Shown here: piece by piece, positions 5,365 through 12,491 of the stretch
Layout: each line of letters begins with the position of its first letter
Numbering within the stretch: position 1 is the stretch's first letter
Program-made: the position numbers and the translations under genes
The notes under the pieces: model-generated
Database searches by the model: none
Told to the model about the DNA's origin: nothing
What the model saw: only the letters and a program-made list of their open reading frames with translations
Assembly: GCA_046733295.1 (NCBI GenBank)
Contig: JBKPOY010000011.1
Location: 1-14,768 of the forward strand
Length of the DNA: 14,768 bases
Origin: 13-2-20CM-68-14 sp046733295
GTDB taxonomy: Bacteria; Actinomycetota; Thermoleophilia; Gaiellales; Gaiellaceae
Reading direction: 5' to 3'

Positions 5365-6996
5365 GTGCTGCGCCGGCTGCGCATCGAGAACCTCGTCCTG
5401 ATTCGCGACGCTGAGCTCGAGCTGAGCCCCGGCCTGAACGCAATCACCGGTGAGACCGGCGCCGGCAAGACGATTCTCGCTCAGGCGATCGGCCTCCTGC
5501 TCGGAGCCCGCGGTGACCCGGCATTTGTTGGGCCGGACGGCGACGAGGCCTACGTCGAGGCCGAGCTCGACGCTCCCGACGGCATCTTCGAGGAGGAGGG
5601 GCTCGAGGCTCTCTCCGAGCTGCGCCCCGAGGACGAGGAAGGGCTCGTGCTGGCGCGGAGGGTCTTCGCCGACGGACGCACGCGCGCCTACGCCTGGGGC
5701 CGGGCCGCGGCGCGCGGCGACGTCGCGACGGCCGCCGAGCGCCTGATCGCGATGTCCGGACAGTTCGAGCAGCGCCGGCTCGGGCGTGCGTCGTACCAGC
5801 TGGACGTCCTCGACGCGTTCTGCGGCGAGGAGCAGCTGCGCCGCAGGGTCGAGGCGGCGACAGCCTGGCGCGAGCTGCAGGCCGCGCGCCGGCGGCACGA
5901 CGAGGTGAGCGGTGGCGCCGCGGCTGCGGAGGCGCGCGTCTCGGAGCTGAGGGCGCTCGTGGAGGACACCCTCGGGATGGAGCCGCAGGCCGAGGACGCC
6001 CTCCGCGCAGAGCGTGAGCGGCTGCGCCATGTCACCGAGCTGGCGGCCGGCGCGGGGGCGGCCGGCGAAGCGCTCTCGCCCGACGACGGCGACGGGGCGG
6101 CTTCGCTCGTCGCCCTGGCGGAGCGGGCGGTCGCGCCGCTCGAGGGTCTCGCGCCCGAGCTCCAGCGCGCCGGCGACGAGCTCCGCGACATGGAGCTCCG
6201 GCTGCGAGAGACGGCGATGGAGCTGCGCGGCTTTCTCGCCTCGCTCGAGGCCGAGCCCGACAGGCTCGAGCAGATCGAGGCCGAGCTCGACCGGATCGCC
6301 GAGGCGAAGCGGCGGTTTCGGTGCACCACCTACGAGGAGCTGCTCACGCGTGCGGCGGAGGCCCAGAGCGAGCTCGACGCGCTCGAGGGGGGCTTCGACC
6401 CGGTCGGCGCGGCCGCGCAGGCGGTCGAGAAGGCCGAGCGGCGTGTCCGGAAGCTCGCCGAAGGGCTTGCGCAGGCGCGCCGCGGCGCCGCTGGCGTTTT
6501 CGCAACCTCGGTGGCGGGCGAGCTCGACGGGATCGGCCTCGGCGAGGGGGAGTTCCGAGTCGAGCTCGCGGAGCGCGAGCCGGGCGCGGCCGGTACCGAC
6601 ACGGTCGCGTTCCTGATCCGCCCGAACGCAGGGCTGCCGTTCGCACCGGTCGCGGCAACGGCCTCGGGTGGGGAGCTTTCGCGGATCGCGCTCGCGATCG
6701 CTGCTGTCGCCGGGGGCGAGACGTTGGTGTTCGACGAGATCGACGCCGGGATCGGGGGCCGAACGGCGCACGCCGTCGCGGACACCCTCGAGCGGCTCGG
6801 CGAGCGGGCTCAGGTGTTGACGATCACGCACCTGCCGCAGATCGCGAGCCGCGGCGGTCGCCATTTCCGGGTCGAGAAGGTGGCCGGCGACCCCACGCAT
6901 ACGCGCATCGAGCAGCTCGATGAATCGGAGCGGCGCGAGGAGATCCAACGTATGCTCGGCGGCCAGGAGTTTCTGTCCGCCGTGCAGAGTGAGTAG
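5365..6996 (+). CDS. recN: DNA repair protein RecN
   Basis: An SMC-like ATPase recruited to double-strand breaks. The N-terminal LRIENLVLIRDAELEL leads into Walker A GETGAGKT (29-36). A long central coiled-coil arm rich in Ala/Glu/Arg heptads runs over roughly residues 150-370. The ABC signature ASGGELSR starts at 433, Walker B TLVFDEIDAG at 453, and the H-loop His is H489 in ITHLPQI. At 543 residues it is of usual length (about 550-570). GTG 5365 gives the family-typical N terminus; GTG 5347 would add six residues and start inside the palindrome. The stop overlaps the steA-like start by 8 bases. RecN is damage-inducible in many bacteria, which makes the palindrome upstream a plausible regulatory site. 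Confidence 0.96.
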   Translation: MLRRLRIENLVLIRDAELELSPGLNAITGETGAGKTILAQAIGLLLGARGDPAFVGPDGDEAYVEAELDAPDGIFEEEGLEALSELRPEDEEGLVLARRVFADGRTRAYAWGRAAARGDVATAAERLIAMSGQFEQRRLGRASYQLDVLDAFCGEEQLRRRVEAATAWRELQAARRRHDEVSGGAAAAEARVSELRALVEDTLGMEPQAEDALRAERERLRHVTELAAGAGAAGEALSPDDGDGAASLVALAERAVAPLEGLAPELQRAGDELRDMELRLRETAMELRGFLASLEAEPDRLEQIEAELDRIAEAKRRFRCTTYEELLTRAAEAQSELDALEGGFDPVGAAAQAVEKAERRVRKLAEGLAQARRGAAGVFATSVAGELDGIGLGEGEFRVELAEREPGAAGTDTVAFLIRPNAGLPFAPVAATASGGELSRIALAIAAVAGGETLVFDEIDAGIGGRTAHAVADTLERLGERAQVLTITHLPQIASRGGRHFRVEKVAGDPTHTRIEQLDESERREEIQRMLGGQEFLSAVQSE

Positions 6997-8125
6997 CTTC
7001 GTCGAGTTCACTGGCGCCGCGAAGCTCGACCGGCGCACCAAGAACCTCGTCCAGCGTCTCGGGCCGGACGATGTCGCGATCATCGATCACACCGACATCG
7101 ATCGCGTCTCGGCCGAGGAGCTGCTCGAGTCGGGAGTGCGGGTCGTCGTCAACGTGTCGCCGTCCCAGAGCGGCCGGTACCCGAACCCGGGGCCGCTGCT
7201 GCTCGTGCGCGGCGGCGTGCGCCTGATCGACGCACCGGGCGCGAGGCTGTTCGACGAGCTCTCCGAGGGCGAACTCGTGACCGTGCGCGGCGCGAGCGTC
7301 TTCCGCAACGGCGACTGCGTTGCCGCGGGGCGCTCCCTCGGCGCCGACGAGCTCGCCAGAACGATCGCGGAGCAGCGCGGGCGAGTGACCGACGCGCTCG
7401 AGGCGTTTGCCGACAACACGCTCCGCTATCTGCGCGAGGAGGGCCGTTTGCTCTCGGAGGGCATTGACTTCCCGACCCTGAGCACGCGCTTTCGCGACCG
7501 GCACGCCCTCGTCGTCGCCCGCGGGCCCGGCTACAAGCGCGACCTGGCGATCGTCCGACCCTACGTCCGTGATTTCAAGCCGGTGCTGGTCGGCGTCGAC
7601 GGCGGCGCGGACGCCCTGCTCGAAGCCGGCTACCGGCCGGACGTCATCGTCGGCGACATGGACTCCGTCTCCGACCGGGCGCTGAGGTCGGACGCCGAGA
7701 AGGTCGTCCACGCCTACAGCGACGGCACGGCCCCGGGCCGCGATCGGTTGGAACGACTGGGCCTCGAGTTTCACACCGTCGGCGCTCCCGGGATCAGCGA
7801 GGACGTGGCGCTCCTGCTCGCCTACGAGAAGGGGGCCGAGCTGATCGTCGCCGTGGGCACCCACTTCAACCTGATCGAGTTCCTCGAGCGGAACCGCGCC
7901 GGCATGTCGTCCACGTTCGTGACGAGGCTGAAGGTGGGGGAGATCTTGATCGACGCGAAGGGCGTGTCGCGACTCGTCTCCCGCCGGGTTGGCCCCTGGC
8001 CGCTCGCCGCCTTCGCCCTGACCGGGCTGGCCGCGATCGTCGTGGCGATCGTCGCCTCGCCGACGCTGCGCCGCCTGATCAGCCTGCTCACGGCGAGGGT
8101 GCGGGACCTCCTGGGCCTGGGCTGA
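6989..8125 (+). CDS. steA: SteA-like protein (TPK-like domain plus C-terminal membrane helix)
   Basis: A 378-residue protein matching the Rv1697/Cg1603 (SteA) type. It has an N-terminal beta-rich region (about 1-115), a linking helix (117-155), a thiamin-pyrophosphokinase-like core with GVDGGADALLEAG (202-214) and VGDMDSVSD (221-229), and a single C-terminal transmembrane helix (about 338-357) followed by a short basic tail. In Corynebacterium glutamicum SteA with SteB promotes daughter-cell separation through the peptidoglycan hydrolase RipA. True thiamine pyrophosphokinases lack the tail helix. GTG 6989 gives the MSSFVEFTGAAKLDRRTKNL start and overlaps recN by 8 bases, so it is in the recN operon. 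The role is by homology and position; catalytic activity is unproven for the family. Confidence 0.82.
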   Translation: MSSFVEFTGAAKLDRRTKNLVQRLGPDDVAIIDHTDIDRVSAEELLESGVRVVVNVSPSQSGRYPNPGPLLLVRGGVRLIDAPGARLFDELSEGELVTVRGASVFRNGDCVAAGRSLGADELARTIAEQRGRVTDALEAFADNTLRYLREEGRLLSEGIDFPTLSTRFRDRHALVVARGPGYKRDLAIVRPYVRDFKPVLVGVDGGADALLEAGYRPDVIVGDMDSVSDRALRSDAEKVVHAYSDGTAPGRDRLERLGLEFHTVGAPGISEDVALLLAYEKGAELIVAVGTHFNLIEFLERNRAGMSSTFVTRLKVGEILIDAKGVSRLVSRRVGPWPLAAFALTGLAAIVVAIVASPTLRRLISLLTARVRDLLGLG

Positions 8126-8174
8126 CCGTCGGTTCCCCTCGTCACGGACCCGGCGGGCGGCTCGTCGTTACCGG

Positions 8175-8196
8175 TTCACGCGCGCCCGCGCGTGAA
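8175..8196. repeat. 10-bp perfect inverted repeat
   Basis: TTCACGCGCG and CGCGCGTGAA flank a CC centre. It lies 49 bases after the steA-like stop and two bases before a second hairpin. It could be an operator, part of a processing or termination structure, or a dispersed palindromic element. Confidence 0.75.
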
Positions 8197-8198
8197 GC

Positions 8199-8217
8199 CC
8201 CCACCCTTTGGGTGGGG
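8199..8217 (+). terminator. Candidate terminator-like hairpin after the steA-like gene
   Basis: CCCCACCC-TTT-GGGTGGGG is a perfect 8-bp GC stem with a 3-nt loop. It is placed sensibly for ending the tlyA-nadK-recN-steA transcript, but no T-tract follows, so it would be a non-classical terminator of the sort common in GC-rich actinobacteria. A dispersed repeat is the alternative. Confidence 0.45.
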
Positions 8218-8267
8218 AGGCCCGCCGCCCTCGAGGCCGAGCCTAACGCCTCGAATCGCATGCGTCC

Positions 8268-8297
8268 CTGACGCGTTCGGGGCAAAACAGCAACGAT
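8268..8297 (+). promoter_or_regulatory. Possible promoter of the SRPBCC gene
   Basis: CTGACG at 8268-8273 (four of six to TTGACA), an 18-nt spacer, and AACGAT at 8292-8297 (three of six to TATAAT), ending 7 nt before the ATG at 8305. There is no Shine-Dalgarno. Weak individually but in the right place for a gene with a 179-bp upstream gap. Confidence 0.3.
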
Positions 8298-8304
8298 TCC
8301 GCGG

Positions 8305-8733
8305 ATGCCGACCTACACCGCAAAGCGGGAGCTGCTCGCATCGCGCGACGCCGTATGGGCGTTTCTCGCGGAGCCGACCCGCCTTGCCGACTGGTGGCCG
8401 GGCCTCAGCGGAGTCCACGCGGATCGGCGAGGGCTCGCACCCGGTGCGCGCTGGCGCGTCCAGGGCAAGGGACGGCCGAACCCGATTGTCGGGCCGAAGC
8501 TCGACGTGACGGGGATGATCGTCGTGCTCGAGGCGCGGAAGCCCGAGCTCGCGACCTGGCAGTTCGTCGACGGCAAGGTCGACGTCGAGCTCCGGCTCGC
8601 CGAGTCGGCTCCCGAGCGCACGACGGCCGAGCTGACCGTCAGCGCACCCTGGCTCTCGGGCCTGAGCCGGAAGCTGCCCCAGCGGGCGCTGACCCGGCTT
8701 CACGCGCTGTGCCAGACTGGAGCCGAGGCCTAG
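8305..8733 (+). CDS. SRPBCC (START-like / polyketide cyclase) family protein
   Basis: A 142-residue single-domain protein of the helix-grip fold. It opens with a first strand (TYTAKRELLASRDAVWAFLAEPTRLADWWPG, where the xxWxFL..P..ladWWPG pattern is typical). Strands around WRVQGKG and LDVTGMIVVLEARKPELATWQF follow, and a long C-terminal helix ends the domain (LSRKLPQRALTRLHALC). These proteins bind a hydrophobic ligand in a central cavity; the ligand here is unknown. There is no signal peptide. It stands between the steA-like and steB/mctB-like genes, which are adjacent in mycobacteria and corynebacteria. Its stop is 2 bases before the next ATG, so it is cotranscribed with the membrane protein. 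Confidence 0.8.
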   Translation: MPTYTAKRELLASRDAVWAFLAEPTRLADWWPGLSGVHADRRGLAPGARWRVQGKGRPNPIVGPKLDVTGMIVVLEARKPELATWQFVDGKVDVELRLAESAPERTTAELTVSAPWLSGLSRKLPQRALTRLHALCQTGAEA

Positions 8734-8735
8734 CG

Positions 8736-9620
8736 ATGTTCGACCTCCGCTACCACGTCGCCTCGCTCGCCGCCGTCTTCATCGCGCTCGTGATCGGAAT
8801 CCTTGTGGGCGTCGGGCTGTCCGACCGCGGGCTCGTCGACAAGGCCGAGCGCGGGTTGCTCGAGCAGCGCATCAGCCAGCTCGAGCAGGATCTCGGCGGT
8901 GCGCAGAAACGTGCGCAACAGCTGCGCTCCGAGCAACGCGCGGCCGAGGCGTTCATCAACGACACCTACCCCGCCCTGATGGCGAACCGGCTTCGGGGCA
9001 AGCGGATCGCGCTGGTGTTCCTCGGCCCGGCGAACCCGAGCGTTCGCATGACGCTCGACCGCGCGCTCGCCGACGCCGGGGCCCGCGGATGGGTCCGGGT
9101 TCGCGCGCTGAAGCTGCCGCTCGAGGTGCCCGCGATCGACCAGCAGCTCGCCGCCCAGACCGGCCTCGAGCGGTACGTCGGCGACTCGGCCCTTCCTGCC
9201 CTCGGCCAGGCGCTCGCGGAGGAGTTCGCACGTGGCGGCGAGACGCCGCTCTGGTCGGCGCTCGCCGAGCAGATCGTGGAAGAGCGGGCCGGAGCGGAGC
9301 GGCCACCGGCGGACGGCGTCATCGTCGTCCGCACCGCGGGGAAGCAGTACGACGGAACCGCGCGCCTGCTCGAGGGCTTCTACAAGGGCCTGATCGCGGC
9401 GCCGGTGCCGGTGGTCGGCGTCGAGGGCGCCGAGGCGAACCCTTCGACCATTGCCGCCTTCCAGCGGAACGGGATCTCGAGCGTCGACGACGTCGACCAG
9501 CCGATCGGCCATGTCGCGCTCGCGCTTCTCCTCGCCGGCGCCCAGGCCGGCCACTACGGTCTGAAGCCGACCGCGACCGACGGCGTCGTCCCGCCGCTCG
9601 AGACCGCTCCGCGTGGGTGA
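8736..9620 (+). CDS. SteB/MctB-like membrane-anchored protein (copper transporter / cell-separation family)
   Basis: A 294-residue protein that begins with the family hallmark FDLRYHVASLAAVFIALVIGILVGVGL (2-28), an uncleaved transmembrane segment, followed by a coiled coil (about 33-72). An alpha/beta domain comes next (GKRIALVFLGPANP, then DGVIVVRTAGKQYDGTARLLEGFY and PVPVVGVEGAEANPS), and the C terminus ends with the conserved HYGLKPTA. Rv1698 (MctB) is reported as a channel limiting copper in M. tuberculosis, and Cg1604 (SteB) acts with SteA in cell separation. Position two genes before pyrG agrees with Rv1697-Rv1698-pyrG. The cell-separation role is favoured because a SteA-like partner is present, but copper handling cannot be excluded. 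The GTG of the next gene overlaps its stop by 8 bases. Confidence 0.85.
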   Translation: MFDLRYHVASLAAVFIALVIGILVGVGLSDRGLVDKAERGLLEQRISQLEQDLGGAQKRAQQLRSEQRAAEAFINDTYPALMANRLRGKRIALVFLGPANPSVRMTLDRALADAGARGWVRVRALKLPLEVPAIDQQLAAQTGLERYVGDSALPALGQALAEEFARGGETPLWSALAEQIVEERAGAERPPADGVIVVRTAGKQYDGTARLLEGFYKGLIAAPVPVVGVEGAEANPSTIAAFQRNGISSVDDVDQPIGHVALALLLAGAQAGHYGLKPTATDGVVPPLETAPRG

Positions 9621-10836
9621 CGTCGTCGCCGTCCTCGTCGCCGCACGCGACGAGGAGGGCCGGATCGGACACGCGGTCGAGGCGCTCCGGTCAGCGTTCC
9701 CGCGCGCGCGGATCATCGTCGCCGACGACGGCTCGGGCGACGCGACCGCGGCGGCGGCCGAGGGCGCCGGCGCCGAGGTGCTGCGCCTTCCTGCGCGAGG
9801 AAAGGGCCAGGCGCTGACCATTGCGGAGCGCGAAGCTCCGCCCGGGCTGATCCTGCTTGCCGACGCGGATCTCGAAGGCGACCTCGCCCCGCTCGCCGCG
9901 GGCGAGGACGACGTCGCGATCGCCGTCTTCGCGGAGCGGATCGGGGGCGGCTTCGGGCTCGCCAAACGCGCAGGAGGACTGTTGATTCGGGCTCTCTCGG
10001 GCTTCGAGGCGCGCGAGCCGCTCTCGGGGCAGCGCTCGCTGTCGCAGATCGCGCGCGACGCCTGCTTTCCGCTCGCCGCCGGCTACGGGTGCGAGGTGAG
10101 GATGACGATCGACGCGGTCAGGGCCGGGTTGCGGGTCTCGGAACAGGAGCTGCCGCTCCGTCACCGGTCCACCCGGCGCGACGTCGCCGGCTTCGCGCAT
10201 CGGGCCCGCCAGCTCGGCGACGCACTGCTCGCCTGCGGGCCGACCGCGGTCAACCACCGCGGTCTCCGGCTGCCGCTCGTCGGCTGGCTCTTCGCCGTGC
10301 GGGGGCCCTGGCCCGTGCGGGCCGTCGCGGCGATCGGGCTCGCCGATGACCTTTGGAGCGGCGAGGCGCGCGGCTTTCGCGGCCACCTCCGGGCACGCCG
10401 CTCGACGGGTGTGCTGAAGCTCGTCGGGATTCCACTGGTCGCCCTCGCGGCGACGCGCTCACTGCGCTCGGCGGCCTCGGTCTCGCTCGCTGCGAACTTC
10501 CTCAACCAGCTCGACACCAGGCCCGGGCGCGCGCTCAAGGCCTTCCTTCTCGGCAGCACGGCCGTTCGCGGCGACGCGTTGCCGTACGCGGCGATTGCCG
10601 TCCTGCTTGCGCCGTACGATCTTCGCGAGATGACGATGCTCGGAGACGCCGGGTCGAATGCGCTGGGCGCCGTGCTAGGTTTTAACTCCGTGATGCGTTC
10701 ACGGGGTCGGCGGCAGTGGCTTGCTATCGGCGCGCTGGCGACCCTCACAGCTCTCGGTGAGAAGCGCTCGCTCGGCGGGCTGATCGAGGGGACGCCGCTC
10801 CTGCGCGAGCTCGACGGCTTCGGGAGGCAGCCGTAG
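9613..10836 (+). CDS. Fusion of a GT2 glycosyltransferase with an MraY/WecA-like (PNPT) C-terminal half
   Basis: A 407-residue protein. Residues 1 to about 205 form a GT-A nucleotide-sugar transferase domain: VAARDEEGRIGHAVEAL (9-25), ADDGSGD (37-43), metal-binding LADADLEG (82-89), PLSGQRSL (136-143) and GYGCEVRMTIDA (157-168). The last two recall polyprenyl-phosphate and glucosyl-phosphoglycerate transferases. From about 236 the motifs are those of the polyprenyl-phosphate N-acetylhexosamine-1-phosphate transferase family: AAIGLADDLWSG with D245-D246, STGVLKLVGIP (264-274), NFLNQLD (295-301) and MLGDAGSNALGAVLGF (342-357). Hydrophobic segments follow this pattern, but the first membrane helices of MraY are missing and the usual DGLDGL after the second motif reads TRPGRAL. 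It is coupled to the SteB-like gene by an 8-base overlap. A role in envelope glycolipid or wall-polymer synthesis is inferred. Confidence 0.75.
   Translation: MGDVVAVLVAARDEEGRIGHAVEALRSAFPRARIIVADDGSGDATAAAAEGAGAEVLRLPARGKGQALTIAEREAPPGLILLADADLEGDLAPLAAGEDDVAIAVFAERIGGGFGLAKRAGGLLIRALSGFEAREPLSGQRSLSQIARDACFPLAAGYGCEVRMTIDAVRAGLRVSEQELPLRHRSTRRDVAGFAHRARQLGDALLACGPTAVNHRGLRLPLVGWLFAVRGPWPVRAVAAIGLADDLWSGEARGFRGHLRARRSTGVLKLVGIPLVALAATRSLRSAASVSLAANFLNQLDTRPGRALKAFLLGSTAVRGDALPYAAIAVLLAPYDLREMTMLGDAGSNALGAVLGFNSVMRSRGRRQWLAIGALATLTALGEKRSLGGLIEGTPLLRELDGFGRQP
10822..10827 (+). promoter_or_regulatory. Shine-Dalgarno that points to a GTA start for pyrG
   Basis: GGGAGG with a 5-nt spacer (CAGCC) leads to GTA at 10833, not to any ATG, GTG or TTG. 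The first canonical start in the pyrG frame is GTG at 10875, 47 nt downstream of this site and inside a conserved motif. Confidence 0.5.
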
Positions 10837-12491
10837 CGGCCCGGCCTCCGAAGTACGTCTTCGTCACCGGCGGCGTGGTCTCGTCCCTCGGCAAGGGCAT
10901 CACCGCCGCATCGCTCGGCCGTCTCTTGAAGGCGAGGGGGCTGAAGGTGCAGGTGCAGAAGTTCGACCCGTACATCAACGTCGACCCGGGCACGATGAGT
11001 CCGTTCCAGCACGGCGAGGTCTTCGTCACCGAGGACGGAGCCGAGACCGATCTCGACATCGGCCACTACGAGCGGTTCATCGACGAGAACCTCTCCAGGA
11101 ACTCGAACCACACGGCCGGCTCGATCTGGGAGCGCGTGATCCGCAAGGAGCGCCGCGGGGAGTACCTCGGCTCGACCGTTCAGGTGATCCCGCACATCAC
11201 CAACGAGATCAAGGAGCGGATCCGCAGCGCCTCGGAGGCGAGCGACTGCGACGTGGTCGTCACCGAAATCGGCGGGACCGTCGGCGACATCGAGTCGCTG
11301 CCGTTTCTCGAGGCGATTCGCCAGTTCCGGCGCGAGGCAGGGGCCGAGAACGTCTGCTACATCCACGTCACGCTGGTGCCGTTCATCGACTCGGCGGGCG
11401 AGCTAAAGACGAAGCCGACCCAGCACGCGGTCAACGAGCTGCGGCGGATCGGTATTCATCCCGACGTCCTCGTGGCTCGCTCGAGTGGGCCGATCTCGGC
11501 CGACATCCGGGAGAAGATCGCGCTCTTCGCGGACCTCGAATCGCGCGCGGTGATCTCGAACCAGGATGTCGCCGACCTCTATCTCGTTCCCTCCGCGCTC
11601 CAGGAGGAGGGCCTCGACACGCTCGTCTGCGAGAAGCTCGGCCTCCCGGCCGAGGAGGCCGACCTCGGCGAGTGGCTGCAGCTCACGGAGCGCATCCGCG
11701 AGCGCGAGGGTACGGTCGAGATCGCGCTCGTCGGCAAGTACGTGAAGCTGCAGGACGCCTACCTCTCCGTCCACGAAGCGCTGAACCACGCCGGCGTCCA
11801 CCACGGGTGCGGCGTCAACGTCCGTTGGGTCGACGCCGAGGGAATGTCGCTCGAGGAGGCTGAGGCGGAGCTCGAGCAGGTGGACGGCGTGCTCGTCCCG
11901 GGCGGATTCGGGTCGCGGGGCTGGGAGGGGAAGATCCTTGCGTGCCGCGTCGCCCGCGAGCACGGGATCCCCTACCTGGGGATCTGTCTCGGAATGCACG
12001 TCGCCGTCTCGGAGTTCGCTCGCCACGTCGTCGGTCTCGAGGGTGCGAACTCGACGGAGATGGACCCCGAGACGCCGTATCCGGTGATCGACCTCCTGCC
12101 CGAGCAGAAGGAGATCGAGGATCTCGGTGGGACGATGCGGCTCGGCGCTCAGGCCGTGGAGCTGGCCGAGGGGACGCGCGCGCAGGCGACGTACGGGGAG
12201 CCCGTCGTCCACGAGCGCCACCGCCACCGGTACGAGGTGAACAACCACTTCCGGCCGCGGCTGGTCGAGGACGGCCTCGTCGTCAGCGGCACGTTCCAGG
12301 AGGGCAGGCTCGTCGAGATCGTTGAGCTACCCGAGCACCCCTGGTTCGTGGCGAGCCAGTTCCACCCGGAGTTCAAGTCGCGGCCGACGAGGCCGGCGCC
12401 CCTTTTCCGCGAGTTCGTCGGTGCGGCGCTCGAGCGCTCGCGCGGACGGCTCGGCGCGGTCTACTCGGCGGGCCAGCCGACCGCGACGTAG
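10833..12491 (+). CDS. pyrG: CTP synthase
   Basis: It makes CTP from UTP, ATP and glutamine. The synthetase domain has KYVFVTGGVVSSLGKG (starting at residue 7 from the start used here), DPYINVDPGTMSPFQHGEVFVTEDG, LDIGHYERF and EIGGTVGDIESLPF. The class I glutaminase domain has VPGGFGSRG, nucleophile C385 in LGICLGMH, and H511/E513 in FHPEF. Length from 10833 is 552, against 545 in E. coli. The frame upstream of the P-loop has no ATG, GTG or TTG back to a TGA at 10758. GTG 10875 would delete the first strand KYVFVTGG. I therefore start at GTA 10833, which overlaps the stop of the fusion gene (GTAG) and has a well-placed Shine-Dalgarno; this is unusual and could also be a base error. The 3' end overlaps the convergent PAS gene by 31 bases. 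Confidence 0.95.
   Translation, partial: VAARPPKYVFVTGGVVSSLGKGITAASLGRLLKARGLKVQVQKFDPYINVDPGTMSPFQHGEVFVTEDGAETDLDIGHYERFIDENLSRNSNHTAGSIWERVIRKERRGEYLGSTVQVIPHITNEIKERIRSASEASDCDVVVTEIGGTVGDIESLPFLEAIRQFRREAGAENVCYIHVTLVPFIDSAGELKTKPTQHAVNELRRIGIHPDVLVARSSGPISADIREKIALFADLESRAVISNQDVADLYLVPSALQEEGLDTLVCEKLGLPAEEADLGEWLQLTERIREREGTVEIALVGKYVKLQDAYLSVHEALNHAGVHHGCGVNVRWVDAEGMSLEEAEAELEQVDGVLVPGGFGSRGWEGKILACRVAREHGIPYLGICLGMHVAVSEFARHVVGLEGANSTEMDPETPYPVIDLLPEQKEIEDLGGTMRLGAQAVELAEGTRAQATYGEPVVHERHRHRYEVNNHFRPRLVEDGLVVSGTFQEGRLVEIVELPEHPWFVASQFHPEFKSRPTRPAPLFREFVGAALERSRGRLGAVYSAGQPTAT

Larger units (their letters stand above)
8126..8304. other. Intergenic gap with tandem hairpins
   Basis: This 179-bp stretch is the largest non-coding interval in the window. 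It holds two adjacent perfect inverted repeats (8175-8196 and 8199-8217) and, near its right end, a plausible promoter for the SRPBCC gene. I see no tRNA, riboswitch or credible small ORF. Confidence 0.6.

Noticed and set aside
5299..7083. 594-codon open frame on the - strand opposite recN
   Set aside because: Shadow of a very GC-rich gene; Arg/Leu/Glu-heavy translation without domain motifs, while the + strand encodes unmistakable RecN.
6824..7864. 346-codon - strand frame opposite the recN/steA junction
   Set aside because: Antisense shadow with no family features; the + strand genes explain the interval.
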